Notes: a model not told the origin generated them from the sequence alone. DNA of 64,000 nucleotides from Actinobacillus delphinicola (GCF_900638385.1 NZ_LR134510.1:496001-560000); one strand, 5' to 3'. Shown: positions 47,649 through 59,962, counted from the stretch's first letter. Program-made: numbers and translations.

Positions 47649-49631
47649 TTAATGTTTCTCCTCAGTGATGGAACTACTCGTTTTTACTGTTTGTGCAGAA
47701 TTTTTTTCGATTTTTGTGGCGTCATCTTTCTTTTTTTGCATTTCTGCAATTTGTGGTAAGCGGACATCCAAATAATAATCCATAATTTTGCGTACAATCG
47801 GAGCTGCGTGACTACTTCCGCCACCTGCATTTTCTAAAATGGCTGCGACAACAAGTTTTGGATTTTTATAAGGTGCAAAAGCAATAAACCACGCATGATC
47901 ATGTAGGTTATTTTTCAAATCTTTTGCATGGTACACTTGGTTTTCTTTTAAACTAAAGACCTGTGCCGTTCCTGATTTTCCTGCCGCCTTATAATCAGTG
48001 CCTAAAAAGGCTCGACGTGCAGTACCATGTTTACTATTAATCACAGAATACATACCTTCTTTTGCATCTTGCCAATACTCTAATTTAGGTTCTGTAATAT
48101 CAGGATATAAATGCGGATCTTTATAATATTGAACAGTCGCACCATCAATACTCTTCATCAAATGCGGCGTATGCACCTTACCATTATCAACCAAAATAGT
48201 GAGTGCTTTTGCTACTTGCAATGGCGTTGCACTCCAATAACCTTGACCGATCCCAACAGGAATGGTATCCCCTTGTAACCAACTACGCTTAAATCGGGCT
48301 TTTTTCCATTCACGGCTTGGCATAACCCCTGGCGTTTCTTCTTTTAAATCAATTCCTGTTTTCTCACCAAATCCAAATTTCTTCATCCATTCAGAAAGTC
48401 GATCAATTCCCATATGGTAAGCAACTTGGTAGAAATAAGTATCAGAAGATTCAGTGATTGCTTTTAATAAATTCGTTTTGCCATGCCCACCCATTTTCCA
48501 ATCTCGGTAACGTTTTTGGGTGTTTGGTAAATACCAATAACCTGGATCAAAAATTTCTTTATTCGGATCAATTACTTTTTCTGTTAATCCCGCTACAGCA
48601 ATGAAAGGTTTTACCGTGGATGCAGGCGGATAAGCACCTTGAGTGGCACGGTTATAAAGCGGGCGATTTGGGTTATACAGTAACGCATTGTAATCTTTAC
48701 TAGAAATCCCGCCTACAAACAAATTATTATCATAACTTGGTGTAGAAACCATCGCTAAAACACTGCCATCTTTCGGATCAAGCACAACAACGGCAGCACG
48801 TTCATCCCCTAGCAGATTCATGATGTATTCCTGCAAATCAAGATCAATCGTTAAATGGATACTTTTTCCTGCAACAGCAGGTTGTTCTTCTAATTTACGA
48901 ACAACCTTACCTCGTGAGTTGACTTCAACTTCTTCAAAGCCAACTTGTCCATGTAATTCTTTTTCGTAGTAACGCTCAATACCTTGTTTTCCAATATCAT
49001 GCGTACCTTCATAATTACTGAGCTCACCATCCGCTTTGAGTCGTTCTACATCACGTTCATTAATTTTACCTACGTAACCTAAAATATGAGTTAAAGGCTC
49101 ACCGTAGATGTAGTGGCGTTTAAAGTAAGGCTGGACCGCAACGCTTGGGAATTTATATTGATTTACTGCAAAACGTGCGATTTGTTCTTCAGTTAGTGCA
49201 GGTTTTAAAAGAATTGGAGTATAGCGAGAAGCACGACGACGTGCTTTGTTGAAATTATCGATATCTTCATCGGTTAAACCAACAAGTGGTTTAAGAGCGG
49301 CAAAAGTTTCATTAAGATTTTTGACCTTTTCAGGCACGATATAAAGCCCAAAAAAGGTAATATTCTCTGCCAATTTACGTCCATAGCGATCATAAATCAA
49401 CCCGCGAGCTGGGGGGAGTGGCAATAGCTTAATTCTATTATCATTAGACCGAGTTTGATAAATAGTATGATCCTGAATTTGTAAATGATACAAATTCAAG
49501 AACAAAACAATGCACATCAAGAATAAGACACAGACAGATACAACTACACGCCGTGTAAATAAATCACGTTCCGCTTTTGTATCACGAATTGGCTCATGCT
49601 TAGGGTTTTTTAGCCACTCTTTAATGTTCAT
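47649..49631 (-). CDS. mrdA: Peptidoglycan transpeptidase PBP2 (MrdA)
   Basis: PBP2 cross-links peptidoglycan made by RodA during cell elongation and is the target of mecillinam. The 660 residues have one membrane anchor (about 29-49), a pedestal domain, and a transpeptidase with P-A-S-T-V-K (S-x-x-K), S-S-D and K-S-G-T-A motifs. A charged tail of about 40 residues follows the catalytic domain. It lies 27 bases after rlmH and 2 bases before mrdB. Confidence 0.96.
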   Translation of the reverse strand: MNIKEWLKNPKHEPIRDTKAERDLFTRRVVVSVCVLFLMCIVLFLNLYHLQIQDHTIYQTRSNDNRIKLLPLPPARGLIYDRYGRKLAENITFFGLYIVPEKVKNLNETFAALKPLVGLTDEDIDNFNKARRRASRYTPILLKPALTEEQIARFAVNQYKFPSVAVQPYFKRHYIYGEPLTHILGYVGKINERDVERLKADGELSNYEGTHDIGKQGIERYYEKELHGQVGFEEVEVNSRGKVVRKLEEQPAVAGKSIHLTIDLDLQEYIMNLLGDERAAVVVLDPKDGSVLAMVSTPSYDNNLFVGGISSKDYNALLYNPNRPLYNRATQGAYPPASTVKPFIAVAGLTEKVIDPNKEIFDPGYWYLPNTQKRYRDWKMGGHGKTNLLKAITESSDTYFYQVAYHMGIDRLSEWMKKFGFGEKTGIDLKEETPGVMPSREWKKARFKRSWLQGDTIPVGIGQGYWSATPLQVAKALTILVDNGKVHTPHLMKSIDGATVQYYKDPHLYPDITEPKLEYWQDAKEGMYSVINSKHGTARRAFLGTDYKAAGKSGTAQVFSLKENQVYHAKDLKNNLHDHAWFIAFAPYKNPKLVVAAILENAGGGSSHAAPIVRKIMDYYLDVRLPQIAEMQKKKDDATKIEKNSAQTVKTSSSITEEKH

Positions 49632-49658
49632 AACTATTTATTTTTATTATAATTTATC

Positions 49659-50126
49659 TTATTCTCGATGATATGGGTGATTTGTGCTCAAAGACCAAGC
49701 ACGGTACATGGCTTCAACCACCACCACTCGAACTAATGGATGTGGCATCGTTAATGGTGAAAGTGACCAACTTTGTTCTGCAGCCTGTTTACATTCGGGC
49801 GATAAACCTTCTGGACCACCAATGAGTAAACATACATCACGCCCATCATTTTTCCACATTTCTAATTGCTCTGCGAGTTTAGGCGTATCCCATGGTTTTC
49901 CTGGAATATCTAGTGTAACAATACGATTACGTCCACAAGCTGCTAACATTGCCTTTCCTTCTTGCTCAAGAATACGTTTTATATCCGCATTCTTGCCACG
50001 TTTTCCAGCAGGAATTTCTACTAGCTCAAATGGCATATCTTTCGGGAATCGACGTTGATATTCTTTAAAAGCAGTCACAACCCAATCTGGCATTTTCGTT
50101 CCAACGGCAATAAGCTGAATTTTCAT
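49659..50126 (-). CDS. rlmH: 23S rRNA pseudouridine-1915 N3-methyltransferase RlmH
   Basis: A 155-residue SPOUT methyltransferase with the trefoil-knot sequence [10 protein letters not shown] and the conserved ending N-H-P-Y-H-R-E. It is very close to E. coli RlmH throughout. The ATG shares one base with the rsfS stop (TAATG), which fixes this start over an in-frame codon five residues earlier. Confidence 0.96.
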   Translation of the reverse strand: MKIQLIAVGTKMPDWVVTAFKEYQRRFPKDMPFELVEIPAGKRGKNADIKRILEQEGKAMLAACGRNRIVTLDIPGKPWDTPKLAEQLEMWKNDGRDVCLLIGGPEGLSPECKQAAEQSWSLSPLTMPHPLVRVVVVEAMYRAWSLSTNHPYHRE

Positions 50127-50440
50127 TATTTTGCCGTCCATAACTGTTCTAATTGATACATTACTCTACTTTCTGATTGCAAAATATGGACGATCGCTTG
50201 TCCAAAATCTACTACAACCCATTCCGCCGTATTTTGTCCTTCTTGACCAAATGCTTCTATTCCCGCAGTTTTACATTCATCCATGAGGCGTTGTGCCATA
50301 GCAGAAACATGACGTACAGACGTTCCAGTACCGATAATCATAGTATCGGTAATGGAGGATCGTCCTCTAACATCAATAGCAACAATATCCGTTGCTTTCA
50401 AATCTTCCAACTTTGAAATCAAAAAATCCGTTAAGTTCAT
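50126..50440 (-). CDS. rsfS: Ribosomal silencing factor RsfS
   Basis: RsfS binds uL14 on the large subunit and blocks subunit joining when nutrients are short. The 104 residues have the family pattern [16 protein letters not shown]-x-R-H, and E-W-V-V-V-D-F-G. It is the first gene of the rsfS-rlmH-mrdA-mrdB unit. Confidence 0.95.
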   Translation of the reverse strand: MNLTDFLISKLEDLKATDIVAIDVRGRSSITDTMIIGTGTSVRHVSAMAQRLMDECKTAGIEAFGQEGQNTAEWVVVDFGQAIVHILQSESRVMYQLEQLWTAK

Positions 50441-50589
50441 TAATTTTCCTAATATTTACTCAATTAAGGTAGGAATTTTAACATATTTCCCTTCAATAAA
50501 GAACTTACAACGCTATGTTGCTGTATTTTTAAAAGCAAATTTTGTTTCTTTTTTATAAAAAAAAAGTTTTATATTTTTTTTCAAAATCC

Positions 50590-50616
50590 CTTGAAAAGCC
50601 CTAAAAGGGTATTATT
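50590..50616 (+). promoter_or_regulatory. Probable heat-shock (sigma-32) promoter of clpB
   Basis: CTTGAAA (50590-50596) is the sigma-32 -35 consensus, preceded by CC. Thirteen bases later comes TATTAT; the -10 is less like the CCCCAT consensus. The position, about 70 bases before clpB, supports heat-shock control. A short CCCTAAAAGGG palindrome lies in the spacer. Confidence 0.55.
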
Positions 50617-50684
50617 TTTGTAAATACGCAACTCATAATCACCATAAGAAACATAATAAATTTCACTTCTTAAAGGAGATATTT

Positions 50685-53255
50685 ATGAATATTGAAAAAT
50701 TTACTAGTAAGTTCCAGCAAGCTCTTGCTGAAGCTCAATCTCTTGCCGTAGGTCGTGATAACCAATTTATTGAACCCGTGCATTTATTACTTGCACTTTT
50801 AAACCAACAAGATGGTTCCATTGGTTCAATTCTAACTGCAAGTGGTGTTAATTTAGGCACTCTACGCAGTGAGTTAGAAGCGCAAATGGCACGCTTACCA
50901 CAAGTTTCAGGAACAGGCGGGGATGTACAAATCTCACGCAATTTAATTAATTTACTCAATCTTTGCGATAAATTAGCCCAACAGAATAAAGATAAATTCA
51001 TTTCTTCTGAATTATTTTTACTCGCTATTATGGATAGCAAAGATGAATTAAGCAAAATCTTACAAAAATGCGGTGCGACCAAAGAAAGTTTGCAAACAGC
51101 AATCGCAAAAATCCGTGGAGGTGAAAGCGTGAATGATCAAAATGCTGAAGAAAATCGTCAAGCACTGAAAAAATATACCATTGACCTTACTGAACGTGCT
51201 GAAAAAGGTAAACTCGATCCTGTAATCGGACGTGATGAGGAGATTCGTCGAACCATTCAAGTTTTACAACGCCGTACTAAAAATAATCCAGTTCTCATTG
51301 GGGAACCAGGGGTTGGTAAAACAGCTATCGTTGAAGGCTTAGCACTACGTATTGTGAATGGCGATGTGCCTGAAGGCTTAAAACATAAGCGTGTACTCTC
51401 CCTTGATATGGGCGCACTTATCGCAGGTGCAAAATTCCGTGGTGAATTTGAAGAACGCTTAAAAGCAGTTTTAAAAGAAATCGGTCAAGAAAATGGTCGT
51501 ATCATTCTTTTCATTGATGAAATCCATACCATGGTTGGTGCGGGTAAAACCGACGGTGCGATGGATGCGGGTAACTTATTAAAACCATCACTTGCACGTG
51601 GTGAATTACACTGTGTGGGTGCAACTACCCTTGATGAATATCGTCAATATATTGAAAAAGATCCAGCACTTGAACGTCGTTTCCAAAAAGTATTAGTCGA
51701 TGAGCCAAGTGTAGAAGATACCATTGCGATCTTACGTGGTTTAAAAGAACGTTATGAAATTCACCACCATGTAGAAATTACCGATCCTGCAATTGTAGCC
51801 GCAGCTACACTTTCTAATCGTTATATTTCCGATCGTCAATTACCAGACAAAGCCATTGATTTAATTGATGAAGCAGCATCAAGTATCCGTATGGAAATTG
51901 ACTCAAAACCACAACCGTTAGAAAAATTGGAACGCCGTATTATTCAATTAAAACTTGAACAAAACGCTCTTACCAAAGAAAACGATGAGGCTAGCCGTAA
52001 ACGTTTAGAAATGGTTGAGGAAGAATTAAAAGAGAAAGAAAAAGAGTATTCTGAACTTGAAGAAGTTTGGAAAAGTGAAAAAGCAGCCCTTTCAGGTACT
52101 CAACATATTAAAGTTGAACTTGAAAATGCACGCATTAAATGGGAACAAGCACGCCGCTCTGGTAATTTTGAAGAAATGTCAGAATTACAATATGGCAAAA
52201 TCCCTGAATTAGAAAAACAACTTGCTCAAGCTGAAAATGCGGAAGACAAGGAAATGACCCTTGTTCGTAACCGTGTTACAGAAGAAGAAATTGCCGAAGT
52301 CCTTTCTCGCGCAACTGGTATTCCAGTCGCAAAAATGATGGAAGGTGAACGTGAAAAACTTCTTCGCATGGCAGATGCGCTTCATCGTCGTGTCGTTGGT
52401 CAAAATGAGGCAGTGGATGCAGTAGCAAATGCAATTCGCCGTAGCCGTGCAGGGCTTTCTGATCCAAACCGTCCATTAGGTTCATTCTTATTCCTTGGCC
52501 CAACTGGGGTAGGTAAAACTGAACTTTGTAAAACATTAGCAAGCTTTATGTTTGATGATGAAAATGCAATGGTACGTATTGATATGTCCGAATTTATGGA
52601 AAAACATAGCGTGTCACGCTTAGTTGGTGCGCCTCCAGGCTATGTTGGTTACGAAGAAGGTGGTTATTTGACTGAAGCGGTACGCCGTCATCCATACAGC
52701 GTAATCTTATTAGATGAAGTTGAAAAAGCACACCCTGATGTCTTCAATATCTTATTGCAAGTATTAGATGATGGTCGCTTAACTGACGGTCAAGGTCGTA
52801 CTGTCGATTTCCGTAATACGGTCATTATCATGACATCTAACTTGGGTTCTGACCTTATCCAAGGTAATAAAGATCTCAGCTACGATGAAATGAAAGAATT
52901 GGTTATGTCAGTGGTAAGTAAACACTTCCGCCCTGAATTTATCAACCGTATTGATGAAACCGTAGTATTCCACCCACTTAACCAAGAAAACATTCGTCAA
53001 ATTGCGAAAATCCAATTACAACGTTTGGCAAAACGTATGTTAGAACATGGTTATGAACTTGAATTTACCGATGCAGCTGTTGATTTCGTTGGTAGTGTAG
53101 GTTACGACCCAATTTATGGGGCTCGTCCACTTAAACGTGCAATCCAACAAGAAATTGAAAATCCACTTGCTGAAGATATTCTTTCTGGTTCACTTCTTCC
53201 AGCAAAACCTGTCATCATTGATGAAAAAGATCATAAAATTGAAATTCATCAATAA
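50685..53255 (+). CDS. clpB: Protein disaggregase ClpB
   Basis: ClpB, with DnaK, pulls proteins out of heat aggregates. The 856 residues contain the Clp N-domain (1-145), AAA+ module 1 with G-E-P-G-V-G-K-T (206-213), a long coiled-coil M-domain (about 400-520), AAA+ module 2 with G-P-T-G-V-G-K-T (605-612), and the pore loops G-A-K-F-R-G-E and P-G-Y-V-G-Y. AAGGAG precedes the ATG. It is monocistronic with a heat-shock-like promoter and strong terminator. Confidence 0.97.
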   Translation: MNIEKFTSKFQQALAEAQSLAVGRDNQFIEPVHLLLALLNQQDGSIGSILTASGVNLGTLRSELEAQMARLPQVSGTGGDVQISRNLINLLNLCDKLAQQNKDKFISSELFLLAIMDSKDELSKILQKCGATKESLQTAIAKIRGGESVNDQNAEENRQALKKYTIDLTERAEKGKLDPVIGRDEEIRRTIQVLQRRTKNNPVLIGEPGVGKTAIVEGLALRIVNGDVPEGLKHKRVLSLDMGALIAGAKFRGEFEERLKAVLKEIGQENGRIILFIDEIHTMVGAGKTDGAMDAGNLLKPSLARGELHCVGATTLDEYRQYIEKDPALERRFQKVLVDEPSVEDTIAILRGLKERYEIHHHVEITDPAIVAAATLSNRYISDRQLPDKAIDLIDEAASSIRMEIDSKPQPLEKLERRIIQLKLEQNALTKENDEASRKRLEMVEEELKEKEKEYSELEEVWKSEKAALSGTQHIKVELENARIKWEQARRSGNFEEMSELQYGKIPELEKQLAQAENAEDKEMTLVRNRVTEEEIAEVLSRATGIPVAKMMEGEREKLLRMADALHRRVVGQNEAVDAVANAIRRSRAGLSDPNRPLGSFLFLGPTGVGKTELCKTLASFMFDDENAMVRIDMSEFMEKHSVSRLVGAPPGYVGYEEGGYLTEAVRRHPYSVILLDEVEKAHPDVFNILLQVLDDGRLTDGQGRTVDFRNTVIIMTSNLGSDLIQGNKDLSYDEMKELVMSVVSKHFRPEFINRIDETVVFHPLNQENIRQIAKIQLQRLAKRMLEHGYELEFTDAAVDFVGSVGYDPIYGARPLKRAIQQEIENPLAEDILSGSLLPAKPVIIDEKDHKIEIHQ

Positions 53256-53271
53256 TTAACTGACTGATAAT

Positions 53272-53305
53272 AAAAAACCGTATGTTTCCACATACGGTTT
53301 TTTTT
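53272..53305 (+). terminator. Rho-independent terminator of clpB
   Basis: Perfect 13-bp stem AAAAAACCGTATG / CATACGGTTTTTT with a 6-base loop and T run, 16 bases after the stop. Confidence 0.92.
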
Positions 53306-53319
53306 ACATAATTTTTATA

Positions 53320-53333
53320 GAAAATTGGGGCGT
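53320..53333. repeat. Right half of the ACGCC palindrome family after the clpB terminator
   Basis: GAAAATTGGGGCGT, a perfect right arm. No left arm is present; the clpB terminator stem occupies that side. It lies between convergent clpB and mreD. Confidence 0.75.
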
Positions 53334-53342
53334 GTTAGTCTT

Positions 53343-53834
53343 TTAATATAAACGAATACGATAACGAACACTACGCAATAATAATACTAGCCATGGCCAT
53401 AAGATGCCTGAAAGTAATGCTCCATACAAGCAGTGTGGATCAAAGGTAACATTGTGGTAAAGAATATATTCAATCACGAATAAACCTAATCGAATAAACA
53501 TCACGAAGAAAATGACGAGAATACTTTGAAACCACAATGATAGATTACGTAACATCATATATTTTATACGAATAAAGTAAGCAAAGATCACCAATACCAT
53601 GGCGTGCACACCTAGCACTGAACCTGTTACTAAATCCCAAACAATGCCGATAACAAATGCCGTACCAATATTAATTTTATCTGGTAATACTAATATCCAA
53701 TACATTACCGCCAATACGAGCCATGCAGGTCTTGCACCTTGCCAACCTTGTGGCCATGGCAACACCTGTAATACTACCGCCAAAAAGAAAACGATAAGAA
53801 TACAAAGATAATGTCCCCAATGCAGGTTTTTCAT
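53343..53834 (-). CDS. mreD: Rod shape-determining protein MreD
   Basis: A 163-residue inner membrane protein with five or six helices, belonging to the elongasome that links MreB to RodA-PBP2. The family pattern is W-P-Q-G-W-Q-G-A-R-P-A-W near the start and G-x-x-W-D-L-V-T-G-S-V-L-G in the middle. It ends the mreBCD operon, 15 bases after mreC. Confidence 0.92.
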   Translation of the reverse strand: MKNLHWGHYLCILIVFFLAVVLQVLPWPQGWQGARPAWLVLAVMYWILVLPDKINIGTAFVIGIVWDLVTGSVLGVHAMVLVIFAYFIRIKYMMLRNLSLWFQSILVIFFVMFIRLGLFVIEYILYHNVTFDPHCLYGALLSGILWPWLVLLLRSVRYRIRLY

Positions 53835-53849
53835 TCTACTTCTCCCTAC

Positions 53850-55004
53850 CTAGTTACGTTTTGCTTTACTGTCTTGTTTAGAATGAGGCATCGATTCAAC
53901 CTTTTTAGCATCATCCGATGGCATACTATCCGATTGAGGAATAGGATTATTCTCATTTGCCGCATCCACAGCAACAACTTCTTCAGGATCAGTTGCATCA
54001 GGTGTATCCGCAATATCATCAACAGATGAATCGGTAAAACTTAACGGCTTATTCACATCAGAAGACGTGTTAGGAGGACTAAATAAATCACTATGCTGTT
54101 TTTTCTCTTGTAATGCAAACCGCTCTTTCACCATATCTTTTACTTCATCTGGTGTGATTGTTTGTGCTCGATGTAAATCTTGCGAAGTTGGCCAAACTAA
54201 TAAAACATCTCTAAGTCCTGCAATATTCGCTTGTGGTTTAGCTGTAATCGTAGCAAAGTAATTTTGTTGATTACGCTCGATTTTTTCGACTGTCGCAACT
54301 GGGAAGCCTTCTGGAAAACGTCCGCTTAATCCCGATGTTACGAGTAAATCACCCACTTTGATATCAGTTGATCTTGGAACATTATCTAATGTTAATTCAT
54401 CAGAATGCCCTGTTCCTGTTGCAATCATTCGGGTACCATTTCTCAGAACTTGTACAGGAATTGAATGAGATACATCGGTAATCAATAGAACACGGCTGGT
54501 ATGTTCCCCTGTTGAAATAATCTGCCCAACTACCCCATTTTCATCAATAACAGGTTGCCCAACAAAGGCTCCATCTTTACTTCCTTGATTAATCACAAGC
54601 TGTTGATGGTAATTATCATTTTCTGCATTAATAACTTGAGCCAATTTTTTATATTCATCTTGGCGAAGAGGAGAATTGAGGAGGAGGCGTAACCGTTGAT
54701 TTTCTACTTTTAAATGATCAAGTAATAAAAGATCCGCTTCTTTTTCTTTTAATTCAGCAGTAAGGACTTTATTTTCAAGACGTAATTTTTGGCTATTAAC
54801 AAAATTTTCAGAAACACCATCTAATAAATAATGTGGAGCATTGGCAAAATAGTAAACAAGGCTAATGCCATTTTCCATGATATTTCTCAAACTAACCATA
54901 ACAGGAATCTTATTCCCATCAGCTAAAATCAAGAGTAAACTCAATATGAGAGCAACAACAAAGCGAATGCCTAATGCTGGCGAGCGCGAAAACCAAGATT
55001 TCAT
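53850..55004 (-). CDS. mreC: Rod shape-determining protein MreC
   Basis: MreC is a bitopic protein that activates PBP2 and connects it to MreB. The 384 residues have a membrane anchor (about 14-35), a coiled coil (about 65-115) and the beta-barrel MreC domain with V-G-Q-I-I-S-x-G and T-G-x-x-D-E-L-T-L-D-N-V-P. After about residue 285 comes an acidic, Ser/Pro/Asp-rich tail of some 100 residues that ends in a basic K-A-K-R-N, less conserved than the core. Confidence 0.94.
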   Translation of the reverse strand: MKSWFSRSPALGIRFVVALILSLLLILADGNKIPVMVSLRNIMENGISLVYYFANAPHYLLDGVSENFVNSQKLRLENKVLTAELKEKEADLLLLDHLKVENQRLRLLLNSPLRQDEYKKLAQVINAENDNYHQQLVINQGSKDGAFVGQPVIDENGVVGQIISTGEHTSRVLLITDVSHSIPVQVLRNGTRMIATGTGHSDELTLDNVPRSTDIKVGDLLVTSGLSGRFPEGFPVATVEKIERNQQNYFATITAKPQANIAGLRDVLLVWPTSQDLHRAQTITPDEVKDMVKERFALQEKKQHSDLFSPPNTSSDVNKPLSFTDSSVDDIADTPDATDPEEVVAVDAANENNPIPQSDSMPSDDAKKVESMPHSKQDSKAKRN

Positions 55005-55041
55005 TCAATTATTTAATTATATTTTAACAGGGATATGGAAA

Positions 55042-55067
55042 AAAGTGCGGTACAGAAACCGCACTTT
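55042..55067. repeat. Inverted pair of Hin-type uptake signal sequences between mreB and mreC
   Basis: AAAGTGCGGT and ACCGCACTTT with a 6-base loop. Each arm contains the 9-mer AAGTGCGGT of the Haemophilus-type DNA uptake signal. Such inverted pairs often double as terminators or attenuators; here it would act within the mre operon. Confidence 0.85.
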
Positions 55068-55080
55068 CATGGATATAAGG

Positions 55081-56133
55081 TTAAATTTCATTACTGAAAA
55101 TATCGCCACCATTCATATCGATCATTTCTAAAGCTTCGCCACCACCGCGTGCAACACAGGTTAATGGTTCTTCAGCAATAACGACCGGTACACCAGTCGC
55201 TTGAGAAAGAAGAAGATCAATATTATGTAATAATGCCCCACCACCAGTTAATACAATACCACGTTCAAAAATATCCGCAGCATGTTCTGGATGGCATTCT
55301 TCTAATGCTTTCTTAACCGCATCTACAATCCCACTTAACGGACCACGTAATGCTTCTAATAAGTCATTAGATGTTAATGTAAAGGCACGAGGTCCAGATT
55401 CTTTTAATTTATGACCATGCACTTCCATGGTTTTGACTTCTTCGCCTTCACGAACATAGGCAGTACCGATTTCTTTTTTGATACGTTCAGCAGTTGGTTC
55501 CCCAATAATCGCCTCATGTTTACGACGTACATAATTAACAATCGCTTCATCAAAACGATCACCACCAATACGTACAGATGCGGAATATACAATACCATTT
55601 AATGAAATAACGGCTACTTCAGTTGTACCACCACCAATATCAATTACCATTGAACCTACAGATGTTGATACAGGTAATTTCGCACCAATAGCCGCTGCCA
55701 TTGGTTCTTCAATTAAATAAACTTCTCGTGCTCCTGCCCCTAATGCAGACTCACGAATAGCACGACGTTCAACTTGAGTCGCACCTGCTGGCACACACAC
55801 TAAAACTCGAGGGCTTGGACGCATAAAGTTATGGCTATGAACTTGCTTAATAAAGTATTGCAACATTTTTTCTGTTACAAAGAAATCTGCAATTACGCCA
55901 TCTTTCATCGGTCGTATTGCTTCAATACTTTTCGGTGTACGACCAAGCATTGATTTTGCTTCACGTCCTACGCAAGCAATTGTTTTTAATGCACCACTGC
56001 GATCCTTACGGATTGCGACCACTGAAGGCTCATCTAATACAATACCTTGATTTTTAACATAAATTAAAGTATTTGCGGTCCCAAGATCGATAGAAAGATC
56101 ATTGGAAAATAATCCTCGAATTTTTTTAAACAT
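55081..56133 (-). CDS. mreB: Rod shape-determining actin homolog MreB
   Basis: MreB forms membrane-bound filaments that guide elongation. The 350 residues match the family: [11 protein letters not shown] near the start, [24 protein letters not shown] (phosphate 2) and L-T-G-G-G-A-L-L (adenosine motif). It heads the mreBCD operon, after a 290-base gap from uvrA. Confidence 0.97.
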   Translation of the reverse strand: MFKKIRGLFSNDLSIDLGTANTLIYVKNQGIVLDEPSVVAIRKDRSGALKTIACVGREAKSMLGRTPKSIEAIRPMKDGVIADFFVTEKMLQYFIKQVHSHNFMRPSPRVLVCVPAGATQVERRAIRESALGAGAREVYLIEEPMAAAIGAKLPVSTSVGSMVIDIGGGTTEVAVISLNGIVYSASVRIGGDRFDEAIVNYVRRKHEAIIGEPTAERIKKEIGTAYVREGEEVKTMEVHGHKLKESGPRAFTLTSNDLLEALRGPLSGIVDAVKKALEECHPEHAADIFERGIVLTGGGALLHNIDLLLSQATGVPVVIAEEPLTCVARGGGEALEMIDMNGGDIFSNEI

Positions 56134-56329
56134 AACTCTTCCGTCAACTCTACATCGTCACTGTTCGTGTGTGAACTACCAAAAAATTGGCACTAATTTA
56201 ACAAAAAAACCCCTTTTTTTACAGAAATTTTTATTGTTATGATGAAAAATCACCCGTGGGGTTAGACCACTATTTTTCGTATTAGTGCGGTAATATTTAC
56301 AATTTTTTATTCAAAATTTTTACTATGGT

Positions 56330-56387
56330 ACTATGAAGATAAATGACTTTCTACTTATTATTAGTTAAGTCATGCTTTTTTCATAGT
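56330..56387 (-). other. Interrupted hairpin between uvrA and mreB
   Basis: ACTATGAA pairs with TTCATAGT and, after an internal loop, ATGACTT pairs with AAGTCAT, leaving a 17-base A/T loop. There is no T run on the minus strand after it. It may be a weak uvrA terminator or an element of the mreB leader. The rest of the 290-base gap is AT rich and holds one near-USS (TAGTGCGGT at 56284-56292). Confidence 0.5.
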
Positions 56388-56423
56388 TTTCCATAAATTT
56401 TTCCGAATTTAACGGCGTTACAT

Positions 56424-59258
56424 TTATTTTTGTTTATCCAAAATAGGTTTTAAGAATCGCCCTGTATGAGAAATACCTTTCTTACAAATATCCTCTGGTG
56501 TGCCTTCGGCAATAATTTGCCCACCACCATTACCACCTTCTGGTCCTAAATCGACAATCCAGTCAGCCGTTTTGATAACATCCAAATTATGCTCAATCAC
56601 CACAATGGTATTGCCCTGATCCCGTAAGCGATGCAATACCGTTAGTAACTGTTTAATATCCGCAAAATGTAAGCCTGTTGTCGGCTCATCAAGAAGATAT
56701 AAAGTCTTACCCGTATCACGTTTAGAAAGTTCGGTCGCCAATTTCACACGTTGCGCTTCCCCGCCCGATAACGTTGTTGAAGACTGTCCTAAACGAATAT
56801 AAGAAAGCCCGACATCAATCAGGGTTTGTAATTTTCTCGCAAGTACTGGGATCGCATCAAAAAATTCTCGTGCCTCTTCTACAGTCATATCGAGAACTTG
56901 ATGAATATTTTTTCCTTTATAGAAAATCTCTAGTGTTTCGCGATTGTAGCGTTTTCCCTTACATTGATCGCAAGGTACATAGACATCTGGTAAAAAGTGC
57001 ATCTCTACCTTAATTACCCCATCCCCTTGGCAGGCCTCACACCGTCCACCTTTTACGTTGAAACTAAAACGTCCCACGTTATAGCCACGTGCTCGAGCCT
57101 CTGGTACGCCAGCAAAAAGTTCTCGAATTGGGGTAAAAATGCCTGTATATGTCGCAGGATTAGAACGTGGCGTGCGTCCAATTGGGCTTTGATTAATGTC
57201 AATAACCTTATCAAAGAACTGTAAACCATCAATACTACGATATGGCGCAACTTGTTGATTTTCAGCACGATTTAATACATTTTGTGCCAATGGGAACAGC
57301 GTATCATTGATTAAAGTTGACTTTCCTGAACCTGACACCCCCGTCACGCAAGTAAATAACCCAACAGGAATTTTCAAGGTTACATCTTTTAAATTGTTCC
57401 CGTGCGCTCCAGTTAAAACTAATTGCTTATCGTGATCGATCGGCGTACGTTTTTCAGGAATCTCAATTTTTTCTTTACCAGATAAGAATTTCCCCGTGAT
57501 AGATTTTGGATCCTGCATAATTTCCGCTGGCGTACCTTGTGCAACCACTTCCCCACCATGTACCCCTGCGCCAGGACCAATATCAATAATATGATCTGCC
57601 GCTAAAATTGCATCTTCATCATGTTCAACAACAATAACCGTATTCCCTAGATTACGCAGATGTAATAATGTTTTTAGCAAACGATCATTATCTCGTTGAT
57701 GCAAGCCGATTGATGGTTCATCCAACACATACATCACGCCCACTAAACCTGCTCCAATTTGGCTTGCTAAACGGATACGCTGCGCTTCACCGCCCGATAA
57801 CGTATCGGCACTACGTGCTAATGAAAGATAGTTGAGCCCTACATTGACTAAAAATTGCAAACGATCTTTAATTTCTTTTAAGATTTTTTCTGCAATCTTG
57901 GCACGTTGCCCCGTTAATTCAAGATTTTCAAAGAAACTCAATGCCTCACCAATACTTTGCTCAGCAATCATTGGTAAATTCACATCATTAATAAAGACAT
58001 TACGTGCTTCTAAACGTAAACGAGAGCCTTCACAATCTTTGCAAGGTCGTTGCCCCATATTTTTAGCCAATTCTTCTCGCACTGCTAAAGATTCAGTTTC
58101 TTTATAGCGACGCGCCATATTATTGAGAATCCCTTCGAAAGGATGATGGCGAACCACCACATCTCCTCGATCATTGATATATTGGAATTCAATCTCTTCG
58201 TCTTTAGACCCATTTAAAATAATATCTTTTATTTCAGGGGATAGATCTTCCCATGGAGTTTCAATATCAAAATGATAATGTTTTGCCAAAGAACTTAGCA
58301 TTTGAAAATAATAAAAATTACGGCGATCCCATCCTTTAATTGCACCACCCGCAAGAGAAATGGAGGGATTACGCACCACAAGATGTTCATCAAAATATTG
58401 TTGGACACCTAATCCATCACAGGTTGGACAAGCCCCTGCAGGATTATTAAAAGAAAATAAACGCGGCTCAAGTTCAGAAACCGAATAACCACAATGTGGG
58501 CAGGCAAAATTTGCAGAAAATAAAATTTCTTCAGCCTCTTTATCATCCATAGATGCCACCACGGCTAATCCACCTGAAAGTTCAAGTGCCGTTTCAAAAG
58601 ATTCAGCAAGACGTGGCGCTAAATCTTCACGGATTTTAAAACGGTCAACCACGACTTCAATATCGTGTTTTTTCTGTAATTCTAATTTTGGCGGATCGGA
58701 AAGATCACAAATTTCACCATCAATTCGTGCACGTAAATATCCTTGAGCAGCAATGTTTTCTAGAAGTTTTGAATGTTCTCCCTTGCGGTTACGGACCAAA
58801 GGTGCAAGCAACATCCATTTACTTCCTTCTGGCAAACTCATTACTTTATCTACCATTTGGCTAATGGTTTGTGCAGTCAACGGTGTATGGTGCGTAGGAC
58901 AACGTGGCTCACCAACTCGAGCAAACAATAAGCGCAGATAGTCATGGATTTCTGTGATTGTCCCTACTGTTGAACGTGGATTATGTGAAGTCGATTTTTG
59001 CTCAATAGAAATCGCAGGTGATAACCCTTCAATATGATCGACATCTGGCTTTTCCATTAATGATAAAAATTGACGAGCGTATGCCGACAACGATTCTACA
59101 TAACGGCGCTGCCCTTCAGCATAAAGCGTATCGAAAGCTAAAGAAGACTTTCCTGATCCAGAAAGCCCTGTAATGACGATCAATTTATCACGTGGGATGG
59201 TAAGATTAATATTTTTTAAATTGTGGGTACGTGCACCACGAATATCGATATTTTCCAT
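56424..59258 (-). CDS. uvrA: Excinuclease ABC subunit A
   Basis: UvrA is the damage-recognition ATPase of nucleotide excision repair. The 944 residues hold two ABC modules, each with Walker A (G-L-S-G-S-G-K-S-S and G-V-S-G-S-G-K-S-T) and a signature T-L-S-G-G-E-A-Q-R, and zinc sites C-P-H-C...C-P-T-C and C-E-A-C...C-D-Q-C. I start it at 59258 ([13 protein letters not shown]) to fit the family, although no clear ribosome binding site precedes it; an in-frame TTG five codons earlier is the alternative. It is divergent from ssb, as in most gammaproteobacteria. Confidence 0.96.
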   Translation of the reverse strand: MENIDIRGARTHNLKNINLTIPRDKLIVITGLSGSGKSSLAFDTLYAEGQRRYVESLSAYARQFLSLMEKPDVDHIEGLSPAISIEQKSTSHNPRSTVGTITEIHDYLRLLFARVGEPRCPTHHTPLTAQTISQMVDKVMSLPEGSKWMLLAPLVRNRKGEHSKLLENIAAQGYLRARIDGEICDLSDPPKLELQKKHDIEVVVDRFKIREDLAPRLAESFETALELSGGLAVVASMDDKEAEEILFSANFACPHCGYSVSELEPRLFSFNNPAGACPTCDGLGVQQYFDEHLVVRNPSISLAGGAIKGWDRRNFYYFQMLSSLAKHYHFDIETPWEDLSPEIKDIILNGSKDEEIEFQYINDRGDVVVRHHPFEGILNNMARRYKETESLAVREELAKNMGQRPCKDCEGSRLRLEARNVFINDVNLPMIAEQSIGEALSFFENLELTGQRAKIAEKILKEIKDRLQFLVNVGLNYLSLARSADTLSGGEAQRIRLASQIGAGLVGVMYVLDEPSIGLHQRDNDRLLKTLLHLRNLGNTVIVVEHDEDAILAADHIIDIGPGAGVHGGEVVAQGTPAEIMQDPKSITGKFLSGKEKIEIPEKRTPIDHDKQLVLTGAHGNNLKDVTLKIPVGLFTCVTGVSGSGKSTLINDTLFPLAQNVLNRAENQQVAPYRSIDGLQFFDKVIDINQSPIGRTPRSNPATYTGIFTPIRELFAGVPEARARGYNVGRFSFNVKGGRCEACQGDGVIKVEMHFLPDVYVPCDQCKGKRYNRETLEIFYKGKNIHQVLDMTVEEAREFFDAIPVLARKLQTLIDVGLSYIRLGQSSTTLSGGEAQRVKLATELSKRDTGKTLYLLDEPTTGLHFADIKQLLTVLHRLRDQGNTIVVIEHNLDVIKTADWIVDLGPEGGNGGGQIIAEGTPEDICKKGISHTGRFLKPILDKQK

Positions 59259-59409
59259 AACTAAACTGTACAAAAATAAAACATACGATCATTATCGCAT
59301 ATTCTAAAAATAGCAGGGTAACTTTATTTTTTAAGGTAGCTTTTTTGATGATATTAAGGCAAAATAATTACATTAATTAAAAAAACTAACCCAATATAAG
59401 AGGAAAAAA

Positions 59410-59940
59410 ATGGCAGGTGTAAATAAAGTTATTATCGTAGGTAACTTGGGTGCAGATCCTGAAGTACGTACGATACCAAATGGAAGCGCAGTTGCAAACA
59501 TTAGCGTTGCAACCAGCGAAAACTGGATTGACAAAAACACCAATGAACGCCGTGAGATTACTGAGTGGCACCGTATTGTGTTCTATCGTCGTCAAGCAGA
59601 AATCGTTGGCGAATATTTACGTAAAGGTTCTAAAGTTTATGTCGAAGGTCGTTTACGTACTCGTAAATGGCAAGATCAAAATGGTCAAGATCGTTACACC
59701 ACTGAAATTCAAGGTGATGTGCTACAAATGTTAGATAGCCGTAACGAACGCGCTGAAATGGGTGGTTTCAATAATCCAAATGGTTATGCACAAAACAATA
59801 TGGCTCGTCCTGCACCAGCTGCAGCACCACGTAACACCTATCAACAAGCTGCACCAGCATACGCACCTCAACCAACACCAAGTTCAGAAGCGCCAATGCC
59901 ACCAATTGATGGTCCAGTAGATGGTGATATTCCATTCTAA
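59410..59940 (+). CDS. ssb: Single-stranded DNA-binding protein
   Basis: SSB coats single-stranded DNA during replication, repair and transformation. The 176 residues comprise an OB-fold (1-110: [16 protein letters not shown]), a flexible Ala/Pro/Gln-rich linker and the acidic interaction tip ending D-G-D-I-P-F. AGAGGAAA precedes the ATG. It is divergent from uvrA; I did not see a convincing LexA box in the 151 bases between them. Confidence 0.97.
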   Translation: MAGVNKVIIVGNLGADPEVRTIPNGSAVANISVATSENWIDKNTNERREITEWHRIVFYRRQAEIVGEYLRKGSKVYVEGRLRTRKWQDQNGQDRYTTEIQGDVLQMLDSRNERAEMGGFNNPNGYAQNNMARPAPAAAPRNTYQQAAPAYAPQPTPSSEAPMPPIDGPVDGDIPF

Positions 59941-59962
59941 TTTGCAAAATTAGTCATCTTTT

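Noticed and set aside
59255-59300. Possible LexA box between uvrA and ssb
   Set aside because: A CTGT half-site is present but the matching ACAG at the right spacing is not.
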